Below, piece by piece: positions 25,101 through 36,250 of a DNA stretch of 64,000 bases. Every line of letters begins with the position of its first letter. Position 1 is the stretch's first letter. Source of the stretch: Apus apus (taxonomy: Eukaryota; Chordata; Aves; Apodiformes; Apodidae); the NCBI RefSeq assembly GCF_020740795.1, contig NC_067296.1, positions 7,417,001-7,481,000 of the forward strand, read 5' to 3'. A program made the position numbers and the translations under genes. Under the pieces are notes generated by a model, which searched no databases, was not told the DNA's origin, and was given only the letters and a program-made list of their open reading frames with translations.

Positions 25101-28100
25101 TCCCTGGAGTTTGGGATGATGATTATCTTTGCTTACCTTCCTTATGGACTTGCAGAAGGTATCTCACTCTCAGGTGAGTAGCAAAATGAGTAAGTGCAAG
25201 TTTATTTGATGAATCCAGGGAGTGGGTATCACTTGTGTCTAAGAGGGCCCCTGTTTTCTCATTTAACTTGTGCTCTTGCTTTTCACTTTGACTTAAAGAA
25301 ACTCTGATTCTCTACTTCATGTTTTTAAAGTATAAAAAAGATAATTGCAGTTTCCTCAGCATTAGTTAGCCAACATATATACTGGTTTTCTCCCCAGTTA
25401 CCTCTGCCTAACACAGGATTAAAATGTGAGCTGCACACTATAGATCTCAGCCACATCAGCTAGCTTAATGTCCAGTCTAGTACCCTGTAGGAGGTACTGA
25501 GGAAATCATCTGAGACCATTCAGTGTTGACTGAACTGACACACATGTAGGGCAATGAAATTATATGAAACCTGAGCAAGCAATTTGATATGTTAAAATAT
25601 TTGTATTGCTGTTAAAACAAGTTTTGTCTTGTGAGAAGATTGTTCTGGAGGGTCCCAGCACCTGGCCTTTTCTATTTCTAATTTATATTGTTTATCAATA
25701 TAAAATGTTAACAAAGTGTTACAGAATGACAGTGCTATTGCCTTATATAACCAACACATCTGTAAATTGGTATGCAGTAAAAAAAAAATGGCAGTAAGAT
25801 TCCTAGTTAGTTACTCTCAGGATGACAGAGGTTCCTTGTCATTTTATTTGTAAAGACAACCTCTCTGGTTTGCTCAGGTGCCTTCAAGAATAACTTCTCC
25901 AGAAAGATAAACTGTGAATGACCTCAGGGCACCTGCTTTTCAAACAAAGGATTCATTTGACTGGACCTCAGCTATTCTAATCCTTCCAATTGTGTTCATC
26001 TGGGCCACGCCTGGGCATGTAGCTCCAGACAAATACTTGTAGTCTTTTAAACTTCCTTGATTTGTGGCAAAGCAGATTATACCCACATGTCATCCTGTCC
26101 TCTCAACTGCATTGCAGTTGGTTTCTTCTGGATTATGTTGTCAGTTATTTCCTCATAAGGAGGACTGTAGTTGTTCAAGTGGACTGCTACATTTTTTCCT
26201 CAGACCTAACCATCTTCTCAAATGACATTCTTTTCAATTTTAAGTCCATGCAGCAGCCATGGAAATGCTTAGAACTTCCTTTAAGATGCCCAGCTGCCTA
26301 TGAACAACCAACAGCATGTGTGATGTGTCTTGAGCAGTCAGCAAAATAGGTTGAAAATCAGATTGTTTCTATAACCAAGAGCCAGGAAGCAAGGTAGATG
26401 GAAAAAGTCCCAACACAAATGAAAGATTTGTGAAATACAATGAAATCTGAGGTAGCTCTTCTGGCCTATCAGCTGCTCTCTCTGTCCCAGCTGTGCGTGT
26501 CATTAGGGCAGCTGAACTCTGTAATGGAAATGTGGTGGCATTTCCCCTAGTTGATAGCTGAGAATAATCTTCATAGTAACTTACAGGAGATAGTTTAGTG
26601 ACCCTTTCTGCTGGAGACAAGGGACATTCTGCACAGTTGCAGGTCCTACCTTCCAACCTAAATGATTCTATGATTGCTACAAAGCTAATTTTTACCCTGA
26701 CTTCTTAAATCTCAGTAGCTTTTCTGATTCTCAGATTGATAGAAAAATCAGGGGTACACCTGCATGTGCTGGTCATTCTTAATTTTTTATGGTATTAGAT
26801 GTGGTGCTTCATGCTGGAGTGGATTCACACCCATGCCCTCTTGCTCTCATTCTGCTTTTGTTAGAGAGGGCAGGTCTAGCTGATCAGCAGGTAGGAAAGA
26901 GTGACAGACTTTCTGGGAGAACTGAATCACAGTTCTCTAGCCCTGCTATTATCAAATTTGTATTCATCTTTTGATCTCACCTCTCTGCCTGTTATGAGAG
27001 TGAAAAGCAGAGAAAACACTGAAGAACTGGCTTTATATTTCCCTCACTTTTATGGGAAAACATGTACTTATTCTAGCTTGCAAGTGACCTTCATAAGCTT
27101 TTGTGGACTTCATAAGCTTTTGTGTTAGTAAGGGCTATAAACACATATTTGCAGTGTGCAAGCTGCTCTTCTTCTGTTGACTGCCTTATTTTTCCCTACA
27201 GGTATCATGGCAATCCTCTTCTCTGGCATCGTGATGTCCCACTACACACACCATAACCTGTCCCCAGTTACACAGATTTTAATGCAGCAGACACTGAGAA
27301 CTGTTGCTTTCATGTGTGGTAGGTGCTACCTACTGTTTATAGCTAATATTCATAGTTTAAAATTTAATTTGCCTGAAATGGTGATTCTGAGGGGAGCAGC
27401 AGAATTTTCATCTAGCCATTTGTATGTCAGTGGGGCATGTCTTTGAGAGAAGAATTCCTAATTGTGGAGGGTGACAGGCAGTCAAAAGTCACCTTTCCTG
27501 CCATACTGGATAATACATACAGTTAATCTCTCTCCCATCCTGCAGGCTCCTGCTAAGATTTGCCAGAAGAGTAATAGCTGGATAGAGAGCTCTGATTTTT
27601 TTTTTTATTCCTCTGGTCTATATTTAATTTTAGGAGATGGATTTTTAGCAGTATTTTTAAAAATGGGTTTGGATATAAAAATCTACTTGCAAAAACACCT
27701 TCACAAATTGAGAAGTTGTTTTTGGAAGTTGTGATACAAGCAGCTCAGAGTCCCATAGCCTGTCCATTTTCTTTTGCAAGCGAAGCTTTTGAAGAAATGC
27801 CTTGCTTCTGAATTACAAATATATCTCTGTTTTTTAGGGGATGTCACAAATGTGTTCTGTATTGTTTGCCAGAAGCTGAATTTGGAACATGGTCAGGGAG
27901 CAGCAGCCTTGCTGCAAACTAAATTTAATCACTCATTGCATGAGCACCAGTAACTCATCAGGATTTGGTCTTAATCTATTACAAATGCTAAAAAACCACA
28001 TTCATTCAAGTCACTGTAAAGGAACTATTTAAGGTTCTGTGCCATTTCCTACACGTTTGCAGCAGGTTTTGGACATGCAAATACAAGTAGCCAGTACCCA

Positions 28101-31100
28101 AAGCATGAGCAACCTTCTTTTGCCACAGTAACTCAGTGTCTGACCAAAACCATCCTGTTTTTAAATGCCATGACGATAAGGAACCTACCTTGCTAGGGCA
28201 GCAGGGACCTGATGAAATGTCTCAACTCTAATGGCAACAGGCTGGTGCTGTGGAAATAAAATGTTTGGATTAGGGCAGCCATGGTGCAGTGGTGGTGCTA
28301 TTGCAGATTTGCAGACATCACTTCTAGAGGCTACTAGAACATACAAGAGTTGTCAGATCATACAGTGCAGTATTATATTACACAAAGCCATGAACTGCTG
28401 CCATTTATAAGGATTTAATGAACTGAGCACTTTCTAACAGCATTCAACTTGCAATATATGAGATTGTACCTAACATGGCAGTTTTATATATAATCTGAAA
28501 GCTACAGAAGTCATCAGTAGTCATTCCTGTAGCTTGTGTTCTGCAGCTTATCTGTCTTAGATCCCTCAGGTAAAAGCTTCCTCAGTCTTTAGAACAAGGT
28601 TTTGCTGGATTTATTTATATTCCTTAGTCATTCACAGCTAAAAAAAAAGCCTGCACACACAGACTAAGGTGCTGTCTTCTGACAGTGGGAGTGGAAGAAC
28701 CTGGCCTTTTGCATCAGGGCATTTGTGCCTATTTTGTTCATTCAAAAGTCAGGAAATAGTATTTTATATACCCTATATAGTAACTCATAAGAGAAGTACA
28801 AAAGCTTCTATGGAGTTGTTTAAGGTGTGATTTCTCTTTTTCAGAAACGTGTGTTTTTGCATTTCTTGGCCTGTCTATTTTTAGTTTTCCTCACAAGTTT
28901 GAGATGTCCTTTGTCATCTGGTGCATAGTAGGTATTTACTTTCTTCCATACTTGTTTAGATGCATTTTTGGTATTGGGGAGGGGGTAAACACCTCAGTTA
29001 AAATATTTTAGAATAGTTATATTTTATAGGTTTTATAAGTTAAACTCTAATAGCATGAAATTATTGTTGATGTTCTCAGCACTTTAGTATACAAATATAT
29101 AATTCTTTAAGGAATTCCAGTTTGCTGATATTTTGAAGCCCTTCTGTACAAGATTATTCAAAACAAGGAAAAGAACCTTGCTTGTTTTGACCCTATTAGA
29201 TTTATTAAAATCAAAGAAATCTCAAAGGATGTTGAGGATATTATATGTGCCACTTTATTTCAAAAGTCATTTTATCAGAAAACAGCCCCCCAAGTTTTTA
29301 GGTATCTTTAGCTTCATATGAACAATTTATGAGAATGGACAGTTCACAGAAACTACATAGGAAACAGTCTGCTTCATTTCATCTCTCCAGAACTACAGCT
29401 TTTCAGTCTTTCCTCTCTCATATCATTGCAGGTTTTTTTATACAAACGAATTTATCCTTCCATCACTTCTCCACTCTGAGCTCACCTTCTTCAGAGGAAG
29501 TCCTTACTCCAGTTGACTCTTAATTCTTTCATTCTGTATTTCACTGTAGCTTTATCTAGTGGCACTTCAAGTTTCAGTGTGGGTTACTGATCTCTTTTGC
29601 TATTATAATTGTTTACTATAGGCATGAAAAGTATATTCTCTTTTGCACTCAAAAGAGGGAAAGGTGAACCCATTTCCAGTCACGTACAGCAACATGTTCC
29701 AGCACATTTTAGTCCATGGTTCAAGGGAAGAATTCTTATCTACAATTTACAGATAGTGGTATCAGCATGGGGAACTGTTCTTGCTGCATTACACCCAACT
29801 CCCTTATCTACTATATATCCAAGGTGTGACACTTCCTTCTGTGTAGCATTGTCCTCACAGGCGTCATGCAAATTGCATAATTTTGGGGTGATTCATAAAT
29901 GAAAACAGCACAGCCCTTCAAGGATCCTGCTGACTAATTCTAGGATATTTACCTTATCAAGGTCTGTTTGTGGTGGAGCTTAACAGCAATGCCATTGTGA
30001 AAACCTTTTCTGAGTTAAAGTTTTCACTGTGTGTGTTAATTCTCTGCTCTTAAATCAATACTACTTCGGGGTTTTTTTACTCCCCCCCCCCCCCAAAGTG
30101 TTGCTTCAGTGTGTTGTGTATTTTACAACCCTAGCCAGGGAAGTGTTGAGGAACCTGATTACATGCTGTTTGTTTGGCTTCTGGCCTCTCTCTCTCTCTG
30201 AGAAACTGGTCCATGGAGAGACAACAGAAATATCTTATTACCTCTTAGCTGCTGCACCAAGGGAATGATTAAAGGAGCTGAACTGAGGAGAACTTTTACC
30301 CAAAGTAATTCTTAATGTCCCTGGAATGCCTCTTGGGCTTCATTTACTGAATATAACTAAGTAGTGTCTGGTCTCTGTCAGTGACAAGTCTGGTTTAGTT
30401 TCAGTTAAGCAGGCAAAATGTTTAAAAAGTTAAATTCCACACTGACCTATGCTGAGAGATTTCTTGATGTTAGTTTAGCAAAAACACCTACTTGCAAGGC
30501 TTAGGAGTGAAAAGAACATTCACCTTTACCCTGTACAAACTAGCTGCAGTGGATGTAACACATCAAGTGGCCTTTGATTTCTGTTTTTCAGGTGCTTGTT
30601 CTGTTTGGTAGAGCAGTGAATATTTTCCCGCTTTCCTACCTACTCAACTTTTTCCGTGATCACAAAATCACCCCCAAAATGATGTTCATCATGTGGTTTA
30701 GTGGTAAGTTCAAAGCACAGAGGACTGGAAAAAAAAAGTTCTCTCTTTCATTGCGTGGGCAGCACTGGGAGGGGTTGGTTTTCTATCAGTGGAGCAAAAT
30801 TCAACTGAACATTTGCACCATTCTCAAACCCAAGTGCAATAGATATGTTCTCTTTCCTCTTTCTGCTGGAGGACCATTCAGTGGCAATCCCCATTAGAGC
30901 TTTTCTGCAAAGTTTACTTTTCAATCTAGGTCTAGCAACTTCACCATTTGAAAACCAGTATCTGAAGAGCTCAAATTAGCATGTCAATCGAATGACAGGC
31001 CCATGGATGTGGTGCATGATCATAAAAACCTCTTAAAGGTGGAGAATTCCTGTGACCAGGGTGTTGGTTCACTCTTCATTGACTTGCTGTTCTCTCTGGT

Positions 31101-33889
31101 AAGGATTACGTGGAGCAATTCCCTATGCCCTCAGCCTCCATTTGGGCTTGGAACCCATCGAGAAGCGGCAGCTGATCGGGACAACCACCATCATCATCGT
31201 GCTGTTCACCATCCTGCTCCTGGGGGGAGGGACCATGCCCCTCATCAGGCTGATTGACATTGAGGACTCCAAAGCACGCAAGAGGAACAAGAAGGACATT
31301 AATCTCAGCAAGACAGAGAAGATGGTTTGTTGGAGTTTTGTCTTGAGAGGATCACTGAGGGGGGTTTTGGATTTGAATTTTTACATTTTCCAACACTCGT
31401 ACATTGTGGATTTTTTACTGAAAAGTAAAATGAAAGCAATGGAAATGTGGCAGGAAAAGGCCAAGCAATATAAGCTTAAAATACTCCCAAGACAGAGCTT
31501 GGTTAGTGTTTACACAGAATAACCAGGCAAAGGGAGGAGAAGTAGTCTCTTAACTCAATCTAATTATAAGATGATCCGTGCAAATTAAAGTAACCCCTGC
31601 AGAAGCATAAAGCAGATGATACAGGATTGAGTCATTTACAGAGGGAAAGTAGCTGGTACAGTGTGAGTCATGAATTAACCATAAAAGGCAGATGGGAATA
31701 ATTTTGAAAAAGTCAATGCAAAGGCCATGAGAAGGTGGTAAAAACAGCACCCTCTGGGTTTTATTTTAAAGCTATTTTTGGCTAAGCAAGAGTACTGAAG
31801 AAAACAGCCTGTCTGACTCCTCATGTGAAAAACACTGGAGTATATAAAGTATCCCAGAGCATTTGCTTATTTTCCCCCAAACCTTAAAATAATACATGTA
31901 GGGTATTGTTGTGTAGGATCTGAAGAACAGCTTTTCTTTTGGCATGAGGTTTTGAAAAGCTTGTAGTTTTCTAAATTATCTTATTCTGTCCATGTAGGGA
32001 GGTATGTATAGGAAGAGCACAGGGAGAGGCTGCATTTTCAGTGAGACAATGACATTAGTGTTGCTTGCTGGACAAAATCATTGTCCAGCTCACAAGAGAA
32101 AACCTGCATGCTAGAAATCTGCTCTCAGCAATAGTGTCAATACAAAATATGGAACATTTGAAGTCTTTTACCCTTCAGCAGGAAAAGGGAAGTAAAGTAG
32201 CTCTGGGAATCAACAGCTGGACAGATTCATAAGGTCATAAAGCCCTGGTAGGCTGGCATGAAAATTTCTGTCTTGTTCCAGCATGGGAATTGGTTGTGAG
32301 AAGGGAGAGCACAGAGCAGGGGGCTGAAACAAGCTGGAGGGATGCCTGCCACATTTCTCAGGTTGTTCCAATATTTGTGATCTTTCTAGGGAAATACCAT
32401 AGAATCTGAACATTTATCAGAGCTCACAGAGGAGGAGTATGAAGCCCAGTACATAAAACGCCAGGACCTGAAAGGGTTTATGTGGCTTGATGCCAAGTAT
32501 TTGAATCCTTTCTTCACCAGAAGACTCACACAAGAAGTAAGTCTTGTTTTCTTGAGGAAAAACTGTGATAGAGCTGGTTGTCATTTCAGTCTGTACCCTT
32601 CAAGGCTCAGTGTAGTTGTGCAACTTTTACATGAGGAACAGTGAGCCATCTACTACCTGTGCACATGTAGAGCAGCTGTAATGAAAAGCTGCACTGTAAA
32701 ATTGCAGGTTGTATTAAATGAGCATCTCTCAGGGCTACCACAATTACACTGTAAAAGCTGTATGGATTTACTGAACTATCCTTTAATCTTGCAGAGTACC
32801 ATGAGGAGTATCAGGAGTTACTAGTTACTGCTGTTGCTAGAAAAAGCTGCTGCCACTCATGGGGAGTTTTTAAGTGCTGGCACACAGTTGCTGCCTTTTA
32901 CTGTATATGGTCCTGCGAGTTCTGGAGTTGGGATTTTTCTGCAGAAAGCAGTTTTTATCTTGGAAATACACACCAGAATTGCAGCCTTCACTTTTAAGAC
33001 TTCTTCACTGGGAAATTAAAACTTTGAAGCTGTTAAAGCAAAATGACACCTGACTGAACATGTAACTTAACATGAGTGGCTCCAAGAGGCGTAAATGCTG
33101 TGGCATTTTCACTCCCTTGCCTCAGAAACCCAGGACTCCTTGGCTGTGGAATTCACTTTCTCTAATTTGCCACAGAATTAAGCACTTTTGCTGGGCAGTT
33201 GATCGTTTTGTGTGAAGTGTGCACATTCCATCTTCCTAGCCTGCACAAATACAGTATATTTCCCTCTTTTTTTTTTTTATACCTTTCTTTTCAGAAGAAT
33301 GCTTTCAGCACTTACCCACTGAAGGCATTTTTTGCAAAACCAAAAAGGAATCAAGAAACCAGATTAGTAGTTGGTAGCCAAAAAAGCAAGGGCTGCCATC
33401 TAGGTTGCAGCCAAAGGTAGAAGTAGTAGTATGTGAATTACCAAAGCAGGCCACAACCTTCCCCCTGACCCTGGGAACACCTTGGGAGCAGTGAGATTCA
33501 AAGCCAGGGCATCAAGACAGCATTAGGATTGTTGCAACCCACAGAGCAGGATTGTCTAGAAAACACAGGTAAAAATACCTGTCATCAAAAATACAATCCT
33601 TGGACATAATTACTGGCTGGACACTTGATAAATATTTTCTCATAGGAAACAGAATTGCTTTGCATGCCTGGGGACCAGGGTTATTTTCTTAGGGCTCTGT
33701 TAAACTAGTCTGTCTTTTGCTCAGGCACACAAGGGGTGGTGTAGCTGAGTAACAAACTGCTCTGGTTTGGTTTTCCCTCAGGATTTGCACCACGGACGCA
33801 TCCAGATGAAAACCCTGACAAACAAATGGTACGAGGAGGTACGACAGGGACCCTCGGGGTCTGAAGATGATGAGCAGGAGCTGCTATAG
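10125..33889 (+). CDS. SLC9A8: SLC9A8 (NHE8) sodium/hydrogen exchanger, 16 coding exons
   Basis: The sixteen exons splice in frame into 1725 nt, giving 574 residues plus stop (human NHE8 has about 580). The protein follows human NHE8 almost throughout. The exchanger works in mid/trans-Golgi, endosomes and apical epithelial membranes, moving Na+ or K+ against H+ to set luminal or cytosolic pH. Visible landmarks are N-glycosylation sequons in the N-terminal segment (NAT, NVT), a first membrane helix at about 57-75, the [13 protein letters not shown] block at about 123-135, and [12 protein letters not shown] at 191-202. The ion-binding [10 protein letters not shown] lies at 216-225 (Asn222-Asp223), with [14 protein letters not shown] at 417-430 (Arg419). 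The soluble C-tail ends in [11 protein letters not shown]. The short N-terminus MAASANATHE differs from the human one and is encoded from an ATG inside a YY1-like motif. All introns have GT-AG ends except intron 9 (AT-AC). Inside the introns I recognised no nested gene; a possible CR1 scrap lies near 26.6 kb. Confidence 0.97.
10699..10877 (+). CDS. SLC9A8: SLC9A8 exon 2: N-terminal lumenal segment, start of TM1
   Basis: Residues 3-63. It encodes the conserved [13 protein letters not shown] and [18 protein letters not shown] blocks. The acceptor is CTGACAG and the donor is GTGAATG; it ends in phase 1. Confidence 0.96.
13008..13088 (+). CDS. SLC9A8: SLC9A8 exon 3: TM1 and TM2 start
   Basis: Residues 63-90, including [20 protein letters not shown]. 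The acceptor follows a T-rich tract (TTCACAG) and the donor is GTGAGT. Confidence 0.97.
16699..16757 (+). CDS. SLC9A8: SLC9A8 exon 4: TM2
   Basis: Residues 90-109 ([20 protein letters not shown]). The acceptor is CTCCTAG, the donor is GTACAT, and it ends in phase 0. Confidence 0.96.
19693..19776 (+). CDS. SLC9A8: SLC9A8 exon 5: [13 protein letters not shown] block
   Basis: Residues 110-137. It carries the most conserved cation-exchanger signature, [15 protein letters not shown]. The acceptor is CTTGCAG and the donor is GTCAGC, and both ends are in phase 0. Confidence 0.98.
20156..20257 (+). CDS. SLC9A8: SLC9A8 exon 6: next transmembrane segment
   Basis: Residues 138-171, from [13 protein letters not shown] to GGGIYFLGQ. 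The acceptor is TTCCAG and the donor is GTAAGA. Confidence 0.98.
20944..20978 (+). CDS. SLC9A8: SLC9A8 exon 7 (35-nt microexon-like)
   Basis: Residues 172-183, [11 protein letters not shown] plus part of Ser183. It holds an NMT sequon. The acceptor is CTTTCAG and the donor is GTAAGC. It is the shortest internal exon, and skipping it would shift the frame. Confidence 0.96.
21928..22071 (+). CDS. SLC9A8: SLC9A8 exon 8: ion-binding core
   Basis: Residues 183-231. It holds [15 protein letters not shown] and [15 protein letters not shown] with Asn222-Asp223 of the cation/proton site. The acceptor is GGCCCAG and the donor is GTAAGT. Confidence 0.98.
23332..23470 (+). CDS. SLC9A8: SLC9A8 exon 9, ends at an AT-AC donor
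   Basis: Residues 231-277: [16 protein letters not shown] through [10 protein letters not shown]. The acceptor is CTATCTAG. The donor is not GT but ATATCCTTT, the U12-type AT-AC consensus, and the exon ends in phase 0. Confidence 0.96.
23471..25067 (+). other. SLC9A8: U12-type AT-AC intron 9 of SLC9A8
   Basis: The 5' end reads ATATCCTTT, the minor-spliceosome donor consensus. The 3' end reads ATCTGTAC before GTGCTAAAG. A branch-site-like TTTTCCATAAC lies at about 25043-25053, placing the branch adenosine about 15 nt from the acceptor, the short spacing expected of U12 introns. There is no strong pyrimidine tract next to the acceptor. No GT-AG choice preserves the conserved protein [13 protein letters not shown]. 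Confidence 0.95.
25068..25173 (+). CDS. SLC9A8: SLC9A8 exon 10, begins after an AC acceptor
   Basis: Residues 278-313: [18 protein letters not shown], then [17 protein letters not shown]. The donor is GTGAGT. A second GT (AAG/GTATCT) lies 15 nt upstream of the used donor but would remove conserved residues. Confidence 0.97.
26580..26682 (+). mobile_element. possible CR1 3' end scrap in SLC9A8 intron 10
   Basis: The words 'gcaggtcctaccttccaacc' and 'taaatgattctatgattg' resemble the terminal 3' end of a CR1 element. The sequence upstream is too diverged to follow. Confidence 0.4.
27089..27126 (+). repeat. 19-bp tandem duplication in intron 10
   Basis: Two adjacent copies of CTTCATAAGCTTTTGTGGA (27089-27107 and 27108-27126) differ only in the last two bases. 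They lie 75 bp before exon 11. Confidence 0.85.
27202..27318 (+). CDS. SLC9A8: SLC9A8 exon 11
   Basis: Residues 313-352: [19 protein letters not shown], then [20 protein letters not shown]. The acceptor is CCTACAG and the donor is GTAGGT. Confidence 0.98.
28845..28927 (+). CDS. SLC9A8: SLC9A8 exon 12
   Basis: Residues 352-379: [19 protein letters not shown], then EMSFVIWCI. The acceptor is TTTTTCAG and the donor is GTAGGT. Confidence 0.97.
30082..30094 (+). repeat. poly-C run (13 C) in intron 12
   Basis: A homopolymer of 13 cytosines, flanked by a T-rich and an A-rich stretch. Its length is likely to vary or be misread. Confidence 0.8.
30592..30703 (+). CDS. SLC9A8: SLC9A8 exon 13
   Basis: Residues 380-417: [38 protein letters not shown]. 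The acceptor is TTTTTCAG and the donor is GTAAGT. Confidence 0.98.
31104..31324 (+). CDS. SLC9A8: SLC9A8 exon 14: [10 protein letters not shown] helix and tail start
   Basis: Residues 417-490. It holds [17 protein letters not shown] (Arg419), the last membrane helix [19 protein letters not shown], and the tail start [13 protein letters not shown]. Both borders are unusual: the acceptor is GGTAAG (AAG rather than YAG) and the donor is a weak GTTTGT. Confidence 0.97.
32390..32536 (+). CDS. SLC9A8: SLC9A8 exon 15: cytosolic tail
   Basis: Residues 491-539: [19 protein letters not shown], then [20 protein letters not shown]. The acceptor is TTTCTAG and the donor is GTAAGT. Both ends are in phase 0. 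Confidence 0.98.
33782..33889 (+). CDS. SLC9A8: SLC9A8 exon 16: C-terminus and stop
   Basis: Residues 540-574: [20 protein letters not shown], then the acidic end [11 protein letters not shown] and a TAG stop. The acceptor is TTCCCTCAG. Confidence 0.98.
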   Translation, partial: DLHHGRIQMKTLTNKWYEEVRQGPSGSEDDEQELL

Positions 33890-34384
33890 CAGAGCAGGAG
33901 TGCAATGAGCTTCTCAGAGCATGTGAAAGAGGATTTAAATATCAAGAGTCTGACTGCAGAAAAGCTGGAAAGCTAAGAATGACCTTTGTGATTTCAGGCA
34001 TGTCTCGTGCTACACGTTTAGGCATAAAACCTCAGATCTGTGCTTAGTGTTACTAGTGAGTGGTGGAAACCCCCAAGTGTCAGACACTGGGCTGGGTAAA
34101 GAACCTTTTGTTCAGATTTTACAGCACAGCAAATTTCATGCAGCCTATTGAAAAACAGAAGCATCTTCCCTGAAACAGTGACATTGTTTAACAGGGAGGT
34201 CTTCTTCCTATTATGAAATTTGCTGTAAACATCTGCTGAAGTACAGAGCCACTGTGTGACTACAGAGTAGGATGAATTGCACTTTACTTTTTTTTTTAAA
34301 ATATATATATTCATTCACAGCATGGAGAAGCTTGACAGCTTATACTGTGAATTTGTTTCAGCACTAGTAAGGGAACCTGACTGG

Positions 34385-34390
34385 AATAAA
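34385..34390 (+). terminator. SLC9A8: proximal AATAAA polyadenylation signal
   Basis: An AATAAA hexamer about 500 nt after the stop. I see no clear GT-rich element just downstream, so its use is uncertain. Confidence 0.4.
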
Positions 34391-35315
34391 TCTATAATGA
34401 ATGGGATTTGCACATTATGAATCCAGGGAAGATGCATACCTTGACAAAAAGCAGGTGTTGCCCATACAAGGAAGCACCTCTGAAAACTGGTGGGTTTGTC
34501 ATTTAAGAAATACTCAGTTTCTATTTTATGGGATTTTTTTCTTTTTTTTATACTGAAGTATCTAACCCATAGTACTGATTATAGCATGATTTGGGGAAGT
34601 GGGGGGTTGTATGACACAGTACAGAACTGCATTTGAAGTTCTAGTTTTAACATGTTTTTTTCTTTGACTAAAGCCAGTTGCAGTTGGGTTTCTGTACTTG
34701 GCAGTTGCTCCTTGCTGGCACTTTAGCTTCAAATCTTAGAAAACAGCAGCTTTTGTTTTGCCTAATTTATGAAGTGTCCCTAACACTCCAGAATTCACTA
34801 GTGGAACTTTTAAGTTGTAGTGGAAGCAAAAGCCTTTTTCATATCATCTGCTTGCTGAACTAATGTGTACATGAGGAAGAAGTCTACAAAATCCAGGTAC
34901 AGAAAGGTTAATACTGCACATTGCTGAAGCAGCCTCAGTTGAGAAGTGCCAAACAGCTTTTATTAACTGTCCTGTTTGATACTGTGATGTTTCTCACCTG
35001 CTTACACTGTTTCAAAATCAGGAGCATCATTTCACTTTTTCTACATGGCCCCAACCATTTTCTCAAAACTAAACACACCTCAACAGGCAGTGTTTGTTGC
35101 ATGATTTCCATGGTTACTCATGCAGCAGTTTGCTCTCACTGCCAGCCCAAATTCCTCATTAGTCATTTCCATGGTCACTGTTGAAATGTGAATTCTAGTC
35201 CTGCACCTAAATCTGCCATGCAAGTGCACACATTTGTTTCTAAAAGTGTGAGACTTATATTTTTGGGCTGGTGTTGCTGCTAAGGTTTTTAATCAACTGC
35301 TTATCTGCTGGGAGG

Positions 35316-35321
35316 AATAAA
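35316..35321 (+). terminator. SLC9A8: distal AATAAA polyadenylation signal
   Basis: An AATAAA hexamer followed, at a normal distance, by GTATTCAG and then a GT-rich stretch (CCTGTGTTGTCTGAG) near 35350. Cleavage is expected around 35335-35345. Confidence 0.65.
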
Positions 35322-35340
35322 AGTTCAAGAATGTATTCAG

Positions 35341-35868
35341 AATCCTAAACCTGTGTTGTCTGAGCTTTTTTTCATTTCCCAAAATAACATCTTGATCCAG
35401 GACTCCCTTCTCCTCTTTTCCCCCTCCCTCCTTTGCTGCTCACAGAGCCCAGACAGGCACTGGTGAGAGGCTTGAAGGGACCATGAGCTCAGCTTCGGTG
35501 CTGACCAAAACCAGCCCATGCTTGCTTTATCTTTAGATGAGGAACTGTGTGGAAAAATCAGACTTTTTCTTCCTCCTTCTAGACAACAGTAAACTGAATT
35601 ACATTTTAGTCACTCATTTGTCTGACTTGGCTTCTCATCTTGAGCATTTTAGGCCAAGGAGCTAGCTTGGAAGTTCTCTGGGAGCTTCTCTTGTCACTGG
35701 GAGGTGAACATCGACCTCGATGCTGTTACACTGGGCTTAGTGTTATGCTCTAGTCCTGCTGAACTACAAAATAGCCTCCAGTTTCTATCTTTATTCCGGT
35801 GAAACAGGTCACCTGTGAAATTTAAATGAGAGGTCTGTGCTGACAGCTCGGCCCTTTGGCAACTTCCA
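35341..35868. other. convergent intergenic DNA, no gene seen
   Basis: No recognisable coding exon. This lies just after the SLC9A8 transcript end. Confidence 0.45.
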
Positions 35869-36250
35869 TCAAGGTAAATTGATGGTTTCCTGCCCTCTGC
35901 TGGCAATTAGTGAGAGTGCTCGGAGAGCTAATGAGAAACATTTGCCGAGGATAATTGTACACATTAAATTGAAGCAATTAACTGATATAGCTAGAACTAA
36001 TGAAATCACTTTGAAGCAATTAAATGGAAGAAAATTTGGATGGTTTAATTTAAAAGCAGCTAGTCTAAAAATTAAGGAAATACGACATTTGTCAAAACTT
36101 GGAGTTAAGGCAGCTCTGTCTTCTCTCAAAATATGCCCTAACTTTCTTATTTTGGAACCAACAGAAGAACTTTTAACCATTATTTCAGTGATCAATTTTC
36201 TGTTCATTTATCAATACATAGACTTCTGTGACCATCATTTCACAGCCTGG
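35869..36250. promoter_or_regulatory. AT-rich ATTA-word cluster, candidate conserved noncoding element
   Basis: About 380 bp rich in TAAT/ATTA words. TTGAAGCAATTAA occurs twice 42 bp apart (35969-35981 and 36011-36023). The block is open in two overlapping opposite frames (147 codons + strand, 112 codons - strand), but neither gives a recognisable protein. Unique AT-rich blocks of this kind are often conserved enhancers bound by homeodomain factors. That reading is inference from composition only. Confidence 0.3.

Larger units (their letters stand above)
33890..35340 (+). other. SLC9A8: SLC9A8 3' untranslated region (end inferred)
   Basis: This is the sequence from the stop codon to the stronger of two polyadenylation signals. 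It is AT-rich, with no further splice-flanked exon. Short 3' UTR forms could end after the AATAAA at 34385; the longer form would end near 35340. Confidence 0.6.

Noticed and set aside
25603..25797. 63-codon frame in SLC9A8 intron 10 as an extra exon
   Set aside because: There is no conserved NHE8 residue, and exons 10 and 11 join in frame without it.
31142..31522. 126-codon + frame as a separate gene
   Set aside because: Its first part is SLC9A8 exon 14 and the remainder is intron 14 read-through. It is treated as a possible retained-intron tail, not a gene.
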